The notes beneath the pieces were generated by a model. It was not told the DNA's origin and searched no databases. It saw only the letters and a program-made list of their open reading frames with translations. Made by a program: the position numbers and the translations under genes. This document shows, piece by piece, positions 53,659 through 63,740 of a stretch of DNA of 64,000 nucleotides; within the stretch, counting starts at the first letter, position 1, and the number at the start of each line of letters is the position of its first letter. Source of the stretch: Terriglobia bacterium (GTDB taxonomy: Bacteria > Acidobacteriota > Terriglobia > Terriglobales > Acidobacteriaceae); NCBI GenBank assembly GCA_020073185.1, contig JAIQFT010000010.1, positions 1-64,000 of the forward strand, written 5' to 3'.

Positions 53659-53804
53659 CTGTACTCCTTTTGAACTTGCCCGTGCGGAAGAGTTAAAGCC
53701 GCTGCGAAGGCGTGGATTATTGGATGTGTGGGTTCCACACTTGTCTTCAAATAAACACTGAGAAGCGGGGAAAGTTGTGGAGCGGGGCCAAGGACGCGAT
53801 GGGG

Positions 53805-55070
<1,266 letters not shown>

Positions 55071-55092
55071 AGGGTAACGACCACTTCCCTCA

Positions 55093-55145
55093 GCGGCTAA
55101 AGCCGCGAAAATCTTGGCCCAGAACGGCGCGGCTGAAGCCGCGCC
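55093..55145. repeat. Two-part GGCTRAAGCC palindrome element
   Basis: GCGGCTAAAGCCGC (55093-55106) and GGCGCGGCTGAAGCCGCGCC (55126-55145) lie 19 bases apart between the two permease genes. The arrangement matches 58253-58306 and, inside rnr, 943-997. Confidence 0.75.
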
Positions 55146-55194
55146 CCTTCAAAGCGGAAACTTCAATCCTAAAACCGCTACAACTCGTCAACTA

Positions 55195-56448
55195 CTATAG
55201 CTCCGCCCGCAGCGCGACCACGGGGTCGAGCTTGGCGGCCTTGATGGCGGGCCAGAGGCCGAAAAATAATCCTACGACGGTGGACACGGCCAGCGCGAAG
55301 AACACAACGCCGAGCGGCGTGCGCATCGGCATGGCGGTCAGGCCGCGAACGATTGTGGTGACTACCACGGCGAGCAGGACGCCGAACAAGCCACCCATGG
55401 CGGCCATCACCGAGGACTCGACCACAAACTGCATCATGATGTCGCGCTTGCGCGCGCCGACGGACTTGCGCAGGCCGATCTCGTGGGTACGCTCGGTTAC
55501 GGTCGCCAGCATGATGTTCATGATGACGACGCCACCGATGACCAGGAAGATGGAAACGATGCCAATGGAAGCGTTGGCCAGGCCGCCGAAAATCTGGTTC
55601 CAAAGGCCGGTGACGGATTCGCTGGAGATGATGCCGAAGGCGTCCTTCTCGTTGAAATCCTGGTGGCGGCGCGCGCGCATGAAGGCGCGGGCCTGACCCT
55701 TGGCCTCCTCCATCACGCCCGGGGAACTGGACTTGACCGCCACCCACAATCCCTGCGAGTCGGGTCCTTCCTGGCCCCAGACCTTCAAGACGGTGGTCAG
55801 GGGAACGTAAACAAAATTGTCCTGGCTCTGGCCGAAGGCGGTGCCGTTTTTCTCGGCGACACCGACTACCTCAAAGGGCACGCCGCCGACAACGATCGTT
55901 TTGCCCAGCGCGTCCACGGTGCGGAAGAAGCGCTCTTCGAGATCGTTGCCGATGACGGCGACGTTGGCGCGGTGCTGGTACTCGGTTTCCGAGAAAAAGC
56001 GGCCACGGGCGACCTTGTCGGTGGTGACGTCAATGATGTTGGCGGTGGCGCCGCGGACGGTGACGTCGTCGATGTTCTGGTTGCCGGAGCGCACGTCCTT
56101 GTTGCGCCAGTCTTGGGCGCCGACGTCTTCGGCCAGAACCATGTGATCGCGGAGGTAGCCGAAGTCGTCGAGGTCGAGCTTGCGGTTATGACGGCGCGCT
56201 TCCAGGAAATCCTTGGCGTTAGTGATGATGGGGTAGCGGGCAACGTAAAAGACGTTGACGCCGAAGTTGGCGAGGCGCTCAGCGACGTAGGTATTGAGAC
56301 CGTTGACCGCCGATATCACCCCGATGAGGGCGGTGACGGCGATGATCACGCCCAGCAAGGTGAGAAACGAGCGCAGCTTGTGCGACCACAGGCTTTCCAG
56401 CGCAATGACGACCGGCTCGCGGAAGCTGGAGGTTCGGCTGAATTTCAT
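55195..56448 (-). CDS. MacB-type ABC transporter permease, paralogue
   Basis: The 417-residue product has the same layout as the next gene: N-terminal span (about 25-48), periplasmic MacB_PCD domain and C-terminal FtsX domain (about 280-405). The family motif reads VTERTHEIGLRKSVGARKRD. I start at ATG 56448 (MKFSRTSSFREPVVIALES), since the longer frame to 56520 adds residues that do not look membrane-protein-like. Function is probably export or lipoprotein/antimicrobial-peptide handling, not determined. Confidence 0.87.
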   Translation of the reverse strand: MKFSRTSSFREPVVIALESLWSHKLRSFLTLLGVIIAVTALIGVISAVNGLNTYVAERLANFGVNVFYVARYPIITNAKDFLEARRHNRKLDLDDFGYLRDHMVLAEDVGAQDWRNKDVRSGNQNIDDVTVRGATANIIDVTTDKVARGRFFSETEYQHRANVAVIGNDLEERFFRTVDALGKTIVVGGVPFEVVGVAEKNGTAFGQSQDNFVYVPLTTVLKVWGQEGPDSQGLWVAVKSSSPGVMEEAKGQARAFMRARRHQDFNEKDAFGIISSESVTGLWNQIFGGLANASIGIVSIFLVIGGVVIMNIMLATVTERTHEIGLRKSVGARKRDIMMQFVVESSVMAAMGGLFGVLLAVVVTTIVRGLTAMPMRTPLGVVFFALAVSTVVGLFFGLWPAIKAAKLDPVVALRAEL

Positions 56449-56635
56449 GAGCGTTAGACGGACCTCACCCCGAAAGGACTCCTCAAAAACATTAAGCGCC
56501 AGGGTGTAGCTACGAGTCAACTGGAAGGGAAGTTCCGAGAAAAGCGGCCGCCTTCAGGGACGGATTTGCAAGGGCCTGCCAGCTCCGGGCGCCGATCCAG
56601 GCGTGGATTCCGCCGCGTGGCGACCGCGCGTGTTT

Positions 56636-57082
56636 CTAGGCTTTGCGAGCGCGGCTGCGCGCACGATGAGCGCGGCTCGGTGCAGAGGCTTTCGCGCGCG
56701 CGCGTTTCCGGGGAGCCGCTCGCAGCTCCCCGGGCGTCAACTGTTTTGCCGACTTCCAAAGCCGCTCCAGGTTGTAGAAATTTCTCGCCTTCTGCGAGAA
56801 GACGTGGACCACGAAGTCCACGTAGTCCAGCAGGACCCACTCAGCTTGCTTGTAGCCCTCGACGTGGGCGGGCCGCAGCCCGGCGTGCGAAAGTCTCTGC
56901 TCGACCTCATCGGAGATGGCTTGAATCTGCCTGGGGTTGCTGCCGGAGCAGATGACGAAATAGTCGGTGAAGCCGCCGGCGGCCTTGTCGAGTTGGAGGA
57001 CGGTGAGGTCTTCCGCCTTTTTTTCCTCGGCGGCGGCGATGGCGTCAGCGACCTGGCGCTGCAATGCGTTTTTCTTAGGCAT
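56636..57082 (-). CDS. rsfS: Ribosomal silencing factor RsfS
   Basis: RsfS binds L14 and blocks subunit joining when nutrients are scarce. The 148-residue product has the family core (about 5-110): ADAIAAAEEKKAEDLTVLQL, then DYFVICSGSNPRQIQAISDE, and WVLLDYVDFVVHVF. A basic Arg/Ala/Ser-rich tail (about 125-148) is not part of the family. It follows nadD on the minus strand, a standard order. An AGAGG site precedes the ATG at 57082. Confidence 0.94.
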   Translation of the reverse strand: MPKKNALQRQVADAIAAAEEKKAEDLTVLQLDKAAGGFTDYFVICSGSNPRQIQAISDEVEQRLSHAGLRPAHVEGYKQAEWVLLDYVDFVVHVFSQKARNFYNLERLWKSAKQLTPGELRAAPRKRARAKASAPSRAHRARSRARKA

Positions 57083-57169
57083 GGAACCTCTGCCAGACCA
57101 GGGTGATGAATTGACCACGGAAACACGGAGGTACGGCGGATGCAGGAGCCCTGCGGGATGGGGGCACGG

Positions 57170-57910
57170 CTATTGGCGGTCGCGTATGGAGGCCACCTTT
57201 CTCCGCGCCGGAGCGGCACGCCGGGCGCGCGGCGCGGATGACTTGTACAGATGCATCTTGGCGATGTAGGCAGCGACCGCCTCATCCAGGAAACGCGAGA
57301 CGCCGCGGCGGCGGGAAACCGAACCGCGAATCTCGGTGGCGGAAGCTTTATCCTTAAGGCCGGCGAGGAGGTGCAGCGTGACGCCGCCGAGCGCGAGGTC
57401 ACCGCTCGCAGGCTGATGTTGGAACGGCTTGGCAACGGCGTTCCTGGGGCGCAGGGATGCGGGCAGCGCGCCGGCGATGTCGGCGAGCGAAAATCCCGGG
57501 CGGCTGGCCACAATAAACTCAACTTCGCGCAACAGCGCCTCCGGCTCTCGCCACTTGGCGATGGTCAGGAAGGAATCAATGCCGAGGAGGAAAAACAGAC
57601 GGTCGCTTTTGGGCAGCGAGGCGCGGAAGCGTCGCACAGTATCAATGGTGAAACTGGGCGTGCGGCGGCCGTCTTCGCCCGGGGCTTCCAGCAGCGAGGG
57701 GATGAATGTCTTCTCGGCACGCGTGGCGAGCGCCAACATGGCGTAGCGATGGTAAAAGGGCGTCACCGGCTGGCCCTGCTTGAGCGGCTGGAGGTCGGCA
57801 GGAACAAAATAAACGCGGCCGAGTTGGTGGGCTGTCTGCGCCGCGCGCGCCACCGCGAGATGGCCGCGATGTACCGGATCGAAGGTTCCGCCGAAAAGGG
57901 CAACGTTCAT
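57170..57910 (-). CDS. nadD: Nicotinate-nucleotide adenylyltransferase
   Basis: NadD joins nicotinate mononucleotide with ATP in NAD synthesis. The 246-residue product begins MNVALFGGTFDPVHRGHLAV with the GxFDPxHxGH motif. It contains FLLGIDSFLTIAKWREPEAL and the late ATEIRGSVSRRRGV segment. The C-terminal tail is basic. The ATG at 57910 is set by homology; upstream is a heptamer array. nadD sits between obgE and rsfS, a common arrangement. Confidence 0.94.
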   Translation of the reverse strand: MNVALFGGTFDPVHRGHLAVARAAQTAHQLGRVYFVPADLQPLKQGQPVTPFYHRYAMLALATRAEKTFIPSLLEAPGEDGRRTPSFTIDTVRRFRASLPKSDRLFFLLGIDSFLTIAKWREPEALLREVEFIVASRPGFSLADIAGALPASLRPRNAVAKPFQHQPASGDLALGGVTLHLLAGLKDKASATEIRGSVSRRRGVSRFLDEAVAAYIAKMHLYKSSAPRARRAAPARRKVASIRDRQ

Positions 57911-57915
57911 GAAAC

Positions 57916-57950
57916 AGTAGTTCGTAGCTAGTCGTTGGTAACTGGTAGTT
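57916..57950. repeat. Heptamer array upstream of nadD
   Basis: Five diverged units (AGTAGTT, CGTAGCT and similar) lie 5 bases from the nadD ATG. Inverted partner units occur at 58195-58215 and 58341-58361. Confidence 0.65.
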
Positions 57951-58084
57951 GGCTCGCCTCGGTCGAAGTGTCGTCTGTCGCGTCGGAAGTTGCAAGTGGG
58001 AAGAGGACATGCCACGTTGCTAACCCATGTACCTGTTGCCCCCACCAACCGCACAGCCGCTAAGCGAACCGCGCCAACTCCTAG

Positions 58085-58194
58085 GAGCGTGTTTCAAATA
58101 GTAACGACTTTGATGCCGGGGCACCTTGGAGGCCTGATTCCAAGGCACTTGCTGAGATCGCCGGAAGGCAGAGAACGATTCTTGAAACACGCTC
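58085..58194. mobile_element. MITE-like element, 110 bp with 13-bp terminal inverted repeats
   Basis: GAGCGTGTTTCAA at 58085-58097 and its perfect complement TTGAAACACGCTC at 58182-58194 bound a 110-bp segment with a further internal inverted repeat (CCTTGGA/TCCAAGG). It encodes nothing. A TA lies outside each end. It could be a MITE or a REP-like structured element. Confidence 0.6.
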
Positions 58195-58252
58195 TAACTA
58201 CTGACTGCTAACTACTAGGGAAGCTCTGAACAAGCGCATCGCCGGTCCCTCA

Positions 58253-58306
58253 GCGGCTAAAGCCGTACCCTTTGTACAGCATTTACGGACGACCTGAAGG
58301 CCGTCC
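58253..58306. repeat. Two-part GGCTRAAGCC palindrome element
   Basis: CAGCGGCTAAAGCCG at the left and GGACGACCTGAAGGCCGTCC (58287-58306) at the right are 21 bases apart. Flanks CCCTCAG and CCCCTTCAAA are shared with the copy at 55.1 kb. Confidence 0.7.
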
Positions 58307-58359
58307 CCTTCAAAATCCGGGGTTGATCAGACCATCCCTCAGCTACTAACTACTAACAA

Positions 58360-59427
58360 CTACCTCGCGATCGTCTCGGCGTTGGGCGGCGGCTCTGCAG
58401 CGGCAGCAAGTTCGGCCTTGCGCACCTCCATGACACTGTTGGCGATGGCGTGGGTCAGCTTGGCGATACCCTCGCCGGTCACCGCGGAGATGGGATAGAG
58501 CGGCAAGGTGTGCTTCTTGCAGTAGCGGCGCAGCTTCGCCAGCTTATCCTTGTTCACGACATCCATCTTCGACGCTGCCACCAGCACCGGCTTTTGCTCC
58601 AGTCCGGCGCCGAAGCTGGAGAGTTCCTTGGTGATGACTTCGTAATCCTTCACCGGGTCGGGGCGGCCGTTGGAGTCGGAGACGTCCACCAGGTGCACCA
58701 GCAGGCGCGTGCGCTCGATGTGCCGCAGGAATTGCGTGCCCAGGCCGGCGCCGGTGTGCGCGCCCTCGATCAGGCCGGGGATGTCGGCAACCACGAAGCT
58801 GATTTCGTTCGGCTCCGCGCCTACCACGACGACGCCCAGGTTCGGTTCCAGGGTGGTGAACGGATAGTCGGCAATCTTCGGACGCGCCGCCGAGAGGCGC
58901 GAGATCAGGGTGGACTTGCCGGCGTTCGGGTATCCGACCAACCCGACATCGGCGAGCAGCTTGAGTTCCAGGCGCAGGGTGCGCTCCTCGCCCGGAAATC
59001 CGGCTTCGCACTCGCGCGGCGCCTGGTGGGTGGAGGTGGCAAAGCGCGCGTTGCCGCGCCCGCCGCGCCCGCCACGCGCGATCACGATGCGGTCGTCGGC
59101 ATGAGAGAAGTCGTGCAGGCGCTCGCCGCTGGCCTCGTCGTACACGATGGTTCCGACCGGCACTTTGAGCACAACATCGGCGCCTTCGCGGCCGGTCTTG
59201 TTGGAGCCCTCGCCGTGGCGCCCGCGCTCGGCCTTGTATTCGGGATTGAAGCGGAAGTGGACGAGCGTGTTGTGGCGCTCGCTGGATTCCATGATGACGT
59301 CGCCGCCGTGGCCACCGTCGCCGCCGGAGGGTCCGCCGCGGGGCACGAACTTCTCGCGGCGGAAGGCCATGCAGCCGTTGCCGCCGTTGCCGGCTTTGAC
59401 CTGAATTTTGGCTTCGTCGATGAACAT
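58360..59427 (-). CDS. obgE: GTPase Obg/CgtA
   Basis: Obg is an essential ribosome-associated GTPase. The 355-residue product has the glycine-rich Obg fold (about 1-158, [20 protein letters not shown]). The G domain follows, with [29 protein letters not shown] and ASKMD, to about residue 335. There is a short disordered tail. It belongs to the rplU-rpmA-obgE-nadD-rsfS string. A terminator-like hairpin separates it from rpmA. Confidence 0.96.
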   Translation of the reverse strand: MFIDEAKIQVKAGNGGNGCMAFRREKFVPRGGPSGGDGGHGGDVIMESSERHNTLVHFRFNPEYKAERGRHGEGSNKTGREGADVVLKVPVGTIVYDEASGERLHDFSHADDRIVIARGGRGGRGNARFATSTHQAPRECEAGFPGEERTLRLELKLLADVGLVGYPNAGKSTLISRLSAARPKIADYPFTTLEPNLGVVVVGAEPNEISFVVADIPGLIEGAHTGAGLGTQFLRHIERTRLLVHLVDVSDSNGRPDPVKDYEVITKELSSFGAGLEQKPVLVAASKMDVVNKDKLAKLRRYCKKHTLPLYPISAVTGEGIAKLTHAIANSVMEVRKAELAAAAEPPPNAETIAR

Positions 59428-59433
59428 AGTTAT

Positions 59434-59574
59434 CGGCTGTCAGCTAGCAGTTTTCAGTCGATCATCGCTCGCCCGAAAGCAAAAGGCACGGCGCTGCCGT
59501 GCCTGTAATTGTGAGCGATGCCAATGCCGGCGCCACACCGCGCAGAGCTGATGGCTGACGGCTGATAGCTGATT
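59434..59574. repeat. Inverted heptamer arrays flanking the rpmA-obgE terminator
   Basis: CGGCTGT and CAGCTAG units at 59434-59460 face GCTGATG/GCTGACG/GCTGATA units at 59547-59574. The right array reaches into the rpmA stop codon. The terminator lies between them. Confidence 0.75.
59481..59503 (-). terminator. Terminator-like hairpin between rpmA and obgE
   Basis: On the minus strand GGCACGGC, a 3-base loop and GCCGTGCC are followed by TTTT. It lies 70 bases after rpmA and may reduce transcription into obgE. Confidence 0.65.
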
Positions 59575-59833
59575 ACGCTTCCGCCGGCTCCACGAGCACG
59601 AACTTGCCCGAGCCGCCCTTGTCCACGAACTTCACTTTGCCAGTGATCTTGGCGAAGAGGGTGTCGTCCTTGCCGCGGCCGACGTTGAGGCCGGGCTTGA
59701 TGCGCGTGCCGCGCTGGCGGACGATGATCGAGCCGCCGGGCACGGTCTGCCCGCCGAACACTTTGACTCCCAGCCGCTGCGAATTCGAGTCGCGGCCGTT
59801 GCGTGAACTGCCTAATCCTTTTTTGTGAGCCAT
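59573..59833 (-). CDS. rpmA: 50S ribosomal protein L27
   Basis: The 86-residue product begins [20 protein letters not shown] and continues with [20 protein letters not shown], the family signature. No N-terminal cleavage extension of the Firmicutes type is present. It follows rplU and precedes obgE on the minus strand, the classical order. Confidence 0.97.
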   Translation of the reverse strand: MAHKKGLGSSRNGRDSNSQRLGVKVFGGQTVPGGSIIVRQRGTRIKPGLNVGRGKDDTLFAKITGKVKFVDKGGSGKFVLVEPAEA

Positions 59834-59841
59834 AACAAGAT

Positions 59842-59944
59842 CCAGTTTCCAGTTTCAGGTTTCAGTTTCTAGATCGCGGCGCCGAGTTTCGGTTTCAGCT
59901 CCAGCGGCAGACCGCCAACTAGAAACCAGAAACGAGAAACTCGA
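59842..59944. repeat. Inverted heptamer arrays between rplU and rpmA
   Basis: CCAGTTT and CAGGTTT units at 59842-59869 face inverted AACTAGA, AACCAGA and AACGAGA units at 59917-59944, with a 47-base spacer. The left array lies 9 bases upstream of rpmA and the right array ends at the rplU stop. Confidence 0.8.
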
Positions 59945-59946
59945 AG

Positions 59947-60426
59947 CTACTTCTTTTGCGGAGAAGAGCCGCCCTTGGACTCCGGAGCCGTCTTCTTCGA
60001 GCTGCCACCATGACGCGCGGTCTTGGTTTCTGCTCCAGTGCCAGCGCCCGACGCGTGCTCCTCCGCGTCCGCATTCTTCGTGGAAGCTACCGCCGTCGGC
60101 TTGGGAGCCTTAAAGCTCTGCCCATCAAAAGCAATCTCGGTGATGCGCACCGCCGTGTACTGCTGGCGATGTCCATTGAGCTTCTTGTATTGCTTTTTGC
60201 GCTTGTAGTGGAAGACCAGCACCTTGTCGCCCTTGACCTGGGCCACCACCTGGCCGACCACGCGGGCTTCGCCCTGCGGCTTGCCCAACTCGCCCTGGTT
60301 GGCGGAGACGGCGAGCACGTCGCCGAATTCCACCTGCTGCTGATCGCCGTTGAGTTTCTCCACCCGGATGACGTCTCCAGGAGCGACCCGGTACTGCTTT
60401 CCCCCGGCGCGGATGACCGCGTACAT
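59947..60426 (-). CDS. rplU: 50S ribosomal protein L21 with C-terminal extension
   Basis: The first 103 or so residues match L21 (MYAVIRAGGKQYRVAPGDVI, then KVLVFHYKRKKQYKKLNGHR). About 55 extra residues follow, rich in Lys, Ser, Thr, Ala and Gly and probably disordered. The ATG at 60426 has a GGAGG site and is right by homology; the open frame continues upstream to 61416 without meaning. First gene of the L21-L27-Obg operon. Confidence 0.95.
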   Translation of the reverse strand: MYAVIRAGGKQYRVAPGDVIRVEKLNGDQQQVEFGDVLAVSANQGELGKPQGEARVVGQVVAQVKGDKVLVFHYKRKKQYKKLNGHRQQYTAVRITEIAFDGQSFKAPKPTAVASTKNADAEEHASGAGTGAETKTARHGGSSKKTAPESKGGSSPQKK

Positions 60427-60819
60427 AAAGCCTCCATCAAGACAGCCCGGCGCCCCAGCGCCCGCGGCCCATGAACCTTGCGTGCTCTGCTTCCATCCGC
60501 CAGGACGGCGGCGGCAACCCCTGACGGGGCCCGGCAGTACAGGCAAACCAATAGATTTTAGCGCGTCGGAGAAGAAGCCGTCAACGAAACCCCAGAGATG
60601 GGAGAGCCCACCCACATCGTATCCGCTCGCGCGTTTGAGGTGTTCGAGTGAGAAACGCAGTAGCGAGCTGGCCGGCAAAAAATGAGATCGTTTCCAGCGC
60701 GTTGTGCGATGCGGTGGGAGCGGCGGCGGCCAGCAGCAGAGTGATGGTTTTCTTAAGAACCAGAAAACGATTGCGTGCCGGGGGGAATAGGCCAAGAATC
60801 GCGGCAGGGCACAAACTCG
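60427..60819. other. Divergent region between rplU and the LOG gene
   Basis: The 393 bases carry the leaders of both genes. The part nearest rplU is GC-rich with several short inverted repeats. No gene is supported in it. Confidence 0.45.
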
Positions 60820-61413
60820 ATGGCCAGGAACATTTGTGTTTTCAGCTCGTCCAGCGACGCCGTGGATGCGTCGTTTTTCGCGCTCGCGGAGGAACTCGGC
60901 GCCGAGATCGCCCGCCGCGGACACGGCCTGGTGTACGGCGGAACCAATGTCGGGCTGATGGGGGCGGTGGCGCGCGCGGTGCAGCGCGGCGGCGGTAAGG
61001 TTGTCGGGGTGATTCCCAAGTTCATTGCCGACCGCGGCCTGGCGTACGAAGCTGCCGACGAACTGATCGTCACCATGGACGTGCGCCAGCGCAAAGCCAC
61101 CATGGAGGCGCGCGCGGACGCGTTTCTGGCACTGCCCGGCGGTTTCGGCACCCTGGAAGAGGTGCTGGAGGTCATCACGCTCAAACAGCTCCGGCAGCAC
61201 ACCAAGCCGGTGGTATTCATCAACCCGGACGGATATTACGATCCCCTGACGTCGCTGTTCGAGCACATGTACGAGAAACGCTTCGCCAAGCCGGCGTACC
61301 GTGCCATGTACGAATTTGCGCCCGACGTGCGCAGCGCGCTCGATTACATGGACCAGTACCAGCCGCCGTCGCTGCCGGCGAAGTGGACGGACCGCGAGAA
61401 ATTGACGAAATGA
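60820..61413 (+). CDS. LOG family protein (TIGR00730 type)
   Basis: LOG proteins hydrolyse cytokinin-type or purine nucleotide 5'-monophosphates to the base and ribose phosphate. The 197-residue product begins MARNICVFSSSSDAVDASFF, contains GLVYGGTNVGLMGAVA, the motif MDVRQRKATM and the signature PGGFGTLEEVLEVITLKQL. All active-site motifs are present. The physiological substrate in bacteria is uncertain. The ATG at 60820 is chosen by homology. Confidence 0.92.
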   Translation: MARNICVFSSSSDAVDASFFALAEELGAEIARRGHGLVYGGTNVGLMGAVARAVQRGGGKVVGVIPKFIADRGLAYEAADELIVTMDVRQRKATMEARADAFLALPGGFGTLEEVLEVITLKQLRQHTKPVVFINPDGYYDPLTSLFEHMYEKRFAKPAYRAMYEFAPDVRSALDYMDQYQPPSLPAKWTDREKLTK

Positions 61414-61632
61414 CAAATTGTCGAATTCAAGGCGGTATTATGTACGCTTCCGTTTTGCCGACTCTCAAACGCGGCAACTCGTGAAGCGGCGTGCGATGGG
61501 TGCTCCACGGCGCACTTGTGATTCGTTGCCCTTGGGATTGAGGTGCGGTAGGCTCCGGCGCAACGGCCATTAGTTCGCGCTCACCCAAACCACACGCCTC
61601 CCCGGCCTGATTGCGCGGTCCACGGTATTCGC

Positions 61633-63615
61633 ATGTCCATGGAGAAGATCGGCCGTTACCAGATCGCAGCGGAGCTCGGCAAGGGCGCCATGGGCGTGGT
61701 GTACAAGGCGACGGACCCCAACATCGGCCGCACCGTTGCCATCAAGACCCTGCGCTTCGACGTGCTCAGCATGGATGGCGAGGAGATGCTGCAGCGTTTC
61801 AAGAACGAAGCGCGCGCCGCCGGCGTGATGAACCATCCCAACATCATCACTATCTACGACGCCGGCGAGCAGGAAGGCATGTTCTACATTGCCATGGAGT
61901 ACATCGAGGGGCACACGCTCCAGCAACTGCTCAAGCAGCAAAAGGTGCAACCGCTGGAGAAGATCATTGAAATCGTGCGGCAAGTATGCGCCGGCCTCGA
62001 TTACGCCCACAGCCGCGGCATTATTCATCGCGACGTCAAGCCGGCCAACATCATGTTGCAGACCGACGGCCCGGTGAAGATCATGGACTTCGGCGTCGCC
62101 AAGGGCGGCGGCTCAGGTATGACCTCCACCGGGCAGGTGGTGGGCACGCCCAATTACATGTCTCCGGAACAGGTGAAGGGCAAGCCGCTGGACGGGCGCT
62201 CCGATCTGTTCAGCCTGGGGGTGGTGCTCTACGAAATGATCACGGGCGAGCGGCCGTTCGCCGACCAAAACGTCACCACGATTATCTACAAAATCGTGAA
62301 CGAGGCCCCGTCGGCGCCGTGCGACCTCAAGGCCCACCTGCATCCCGGGTTGAACGCCGTGGTGATGAAGGCGCTGGCCAAGGCGCCCGAGCAGCGCTAC
62401 GCCAGCGGCGCCGAGTTCGCCCGCGATCTGCAGAATTACCAGTCGCTGGACACCGCCACTGCAGTCGCGCCGACGCCTATCTTCAGGCCGGTCACTCCCA
62501 CCAGCGAGGTCGTACAGGGCTCGCCAGCCGCGGAACCCGCTGCGGTTGCGGCGACAGCCACCAAGCCAGCCCCGCCGATGCCCCGCGCGCTCGATACCAC
62601 GGTGGTAGCCCCCCCACGCGCGTCCGTTCCCGTGCCGCCGCCGAAGAAATCCAGGCCGGTGATTGCCATCGTGGCCGCCGTCGTGGTGGTTGCCCTGGCG
62701 CTGGGAGCATATCTGCGGTCGCCGCGCACGCCGTCGGGAGCGAACCCCAAGAACGCCAGCCCCGACGCAAGCACGCGGCAGGAAAAAGCACCGCCCGGAG
62801 CCCGTCCTCGCGCGCATGCGAATGGAGTCGCGGGCGCGCCGGCGCAGGCACCCGGCCAAGCGGCGACTGCGGCCGGTTTAGGCGACCTGCAAATTTCCTC
62901 GACGCCGTTTGGGGCCTCGGTGACGATCGATGGCAGAAACAACCGCGACTGGCAGACGCCGTTTGCGGCCAGGAGATTGACTCCCGGGCGGCACACGATA
63001 GGTTTCTCCCTCAAGGGCTATCAGCCGGAGACGCGCCAGATGGAGGTGGTTGCCGGACAGAAATTGCTGCTCGCCGTCAAATTGCAGGTAGCGTACGGCT
63101 ATGTCGCGCTGAACAGCGACCCGACGGGCGCGGCCATTTACATAGACGGCCGCGACAGCGGGCAGCAAACCCCGGCTCGCCTCACCCTCAACGAGGGCCA
63201 GCATCGCATCGCGCTGCGCAAGGAAGGCTACAAGCCGCAGATCACCTATGCCGAAGTAACTTCCGGCAGGACATTCAACTTCGCACCCGCACTGGCGCCG
63301 GTGAGCGGCGCTACGCCGGCGACGCCCACCAACGTCGCTTCGTCCCAAGGGACCTCTCCTTTCCACCGGCTGCGGCGTCTCTTCGGCAAGCCTGGGGCAG
63401 ACGACGGTGTGCTGGAGGTCCGCACGCGTCCCAAGGGCGCGGGAATCTGGCTGGGCGAAGCGCAAGCCCCATCTCGAACTCCAGCCAAACTGGCGGTCGC
63501 GCCGGGAAGCTACAAACTCACGCTGCGTCTTCCCGGCTACAAACCGATTACGCGCTCGGTAACGATCGAAAAAGGCAAGATGATGGGCGTGGAAGAAATT
63601 CTCGAGCCGCAGTAG
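61633..63615 (+). CDS. Transmembrane Ser/Thr protein kinase with PEGA repeats
   Basis: The 660-residue product has a PknB-type kinase domain (about 8-265) with ELGKGAMGVVYKA, IKTL, HRDVKPANIML and DFGVAKGGG. A proline/alanine-rich linker and one membrane span (about 342-361) follow. Three PEGA domains complete it: about 416-483 (TPFGASVTIDG), 488-550 (DPTGAAIYIDG) and 592-660 (RPKGAGIWLGE). PEGA domains are surface beta-sandwiches likely to bind a ligand or the cell wall. ATGs at 61633 and 61639 both fit. No partner gene is adjacent. Confidence 0.94.
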   Translation: MSMEKIGRYQIAAELGKGAMGVVYKATDPNIGRTVAIKTLRFDVLSMDGEEMLQRFKNEARAAGVMNHPNIITIYDAGEQEGMFYIAMEYIEGHTLQQLLKQQKVQPLEKIIEIVRQVCAGLDYAHSRGIIHRDVKPANIMLQTDGPVKIMDFGVAKGGGSGMTSTGQVVGTPNYMSPEQVKGKPLDGRSDLFSLGVVLYEMITGERPFADQNVTTIIYKIVNEAPSAPCDLKAHLHPGLNAVVMKALAKAPEQRYASGAEFARDLQNYQSLDTATAVAPTPIFRPVTPTSEVVQGSPAAEPAAVAATATKPAPPMPRALDTTVVAPPRASVPVPPPKKSRPVIAIVAAVVVVALALGAYLRSPRTPSGANPKNASPDASTRQEKAPPGARPRAHANGVAGAPAQAPGQAATAAGLGDLQISSTPFGASVTIDGRNNRDWQTPFAARRLTPGRHTIGFSLKGYQPETRQMEVVAGQKLLLAVKLQVAYGYVALNSDPTGAAIYIDGRDSGQQTPARLTLNEGQHRIALRKEGYKPQITYAEVTSGRTFNFAPALAPVSGATPATPTNVASSQGTSPFHRLRRLFGKPGADDGVLEVRTRPKGAGIWLGEAQAPSRTPAKLAVAPGSYKLTLRLPGYKPITRSVTIEKGKMMGVEEILEPQ

Positions 63616-63740
63616 GCAGAGCCGCAGTAGGCTGCTTGACCTCTATCCCGCCTCAGCGTACGCTATCGCGCTCCCCCATTTCCTTACATAGGGCTTACCG
63701 AATGTCTCCGGCTCGCGAAATACCCACATGGAGGTGAGGT

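Larger units (their letters stand above)
57911..58359. other. Repeat-filled region between obgE and nadD
   Basis: The 449 bases contain, in order: a heptamer array (57916-57950), a MITE-like element (58085-58194), a short heptamer array overlapping its right end (58195-58215), a two-part palindrome (58253-58306), and another heptamer array (58341-58361) running into the obgE stop. No gene is visible. Confidence 0.6.
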
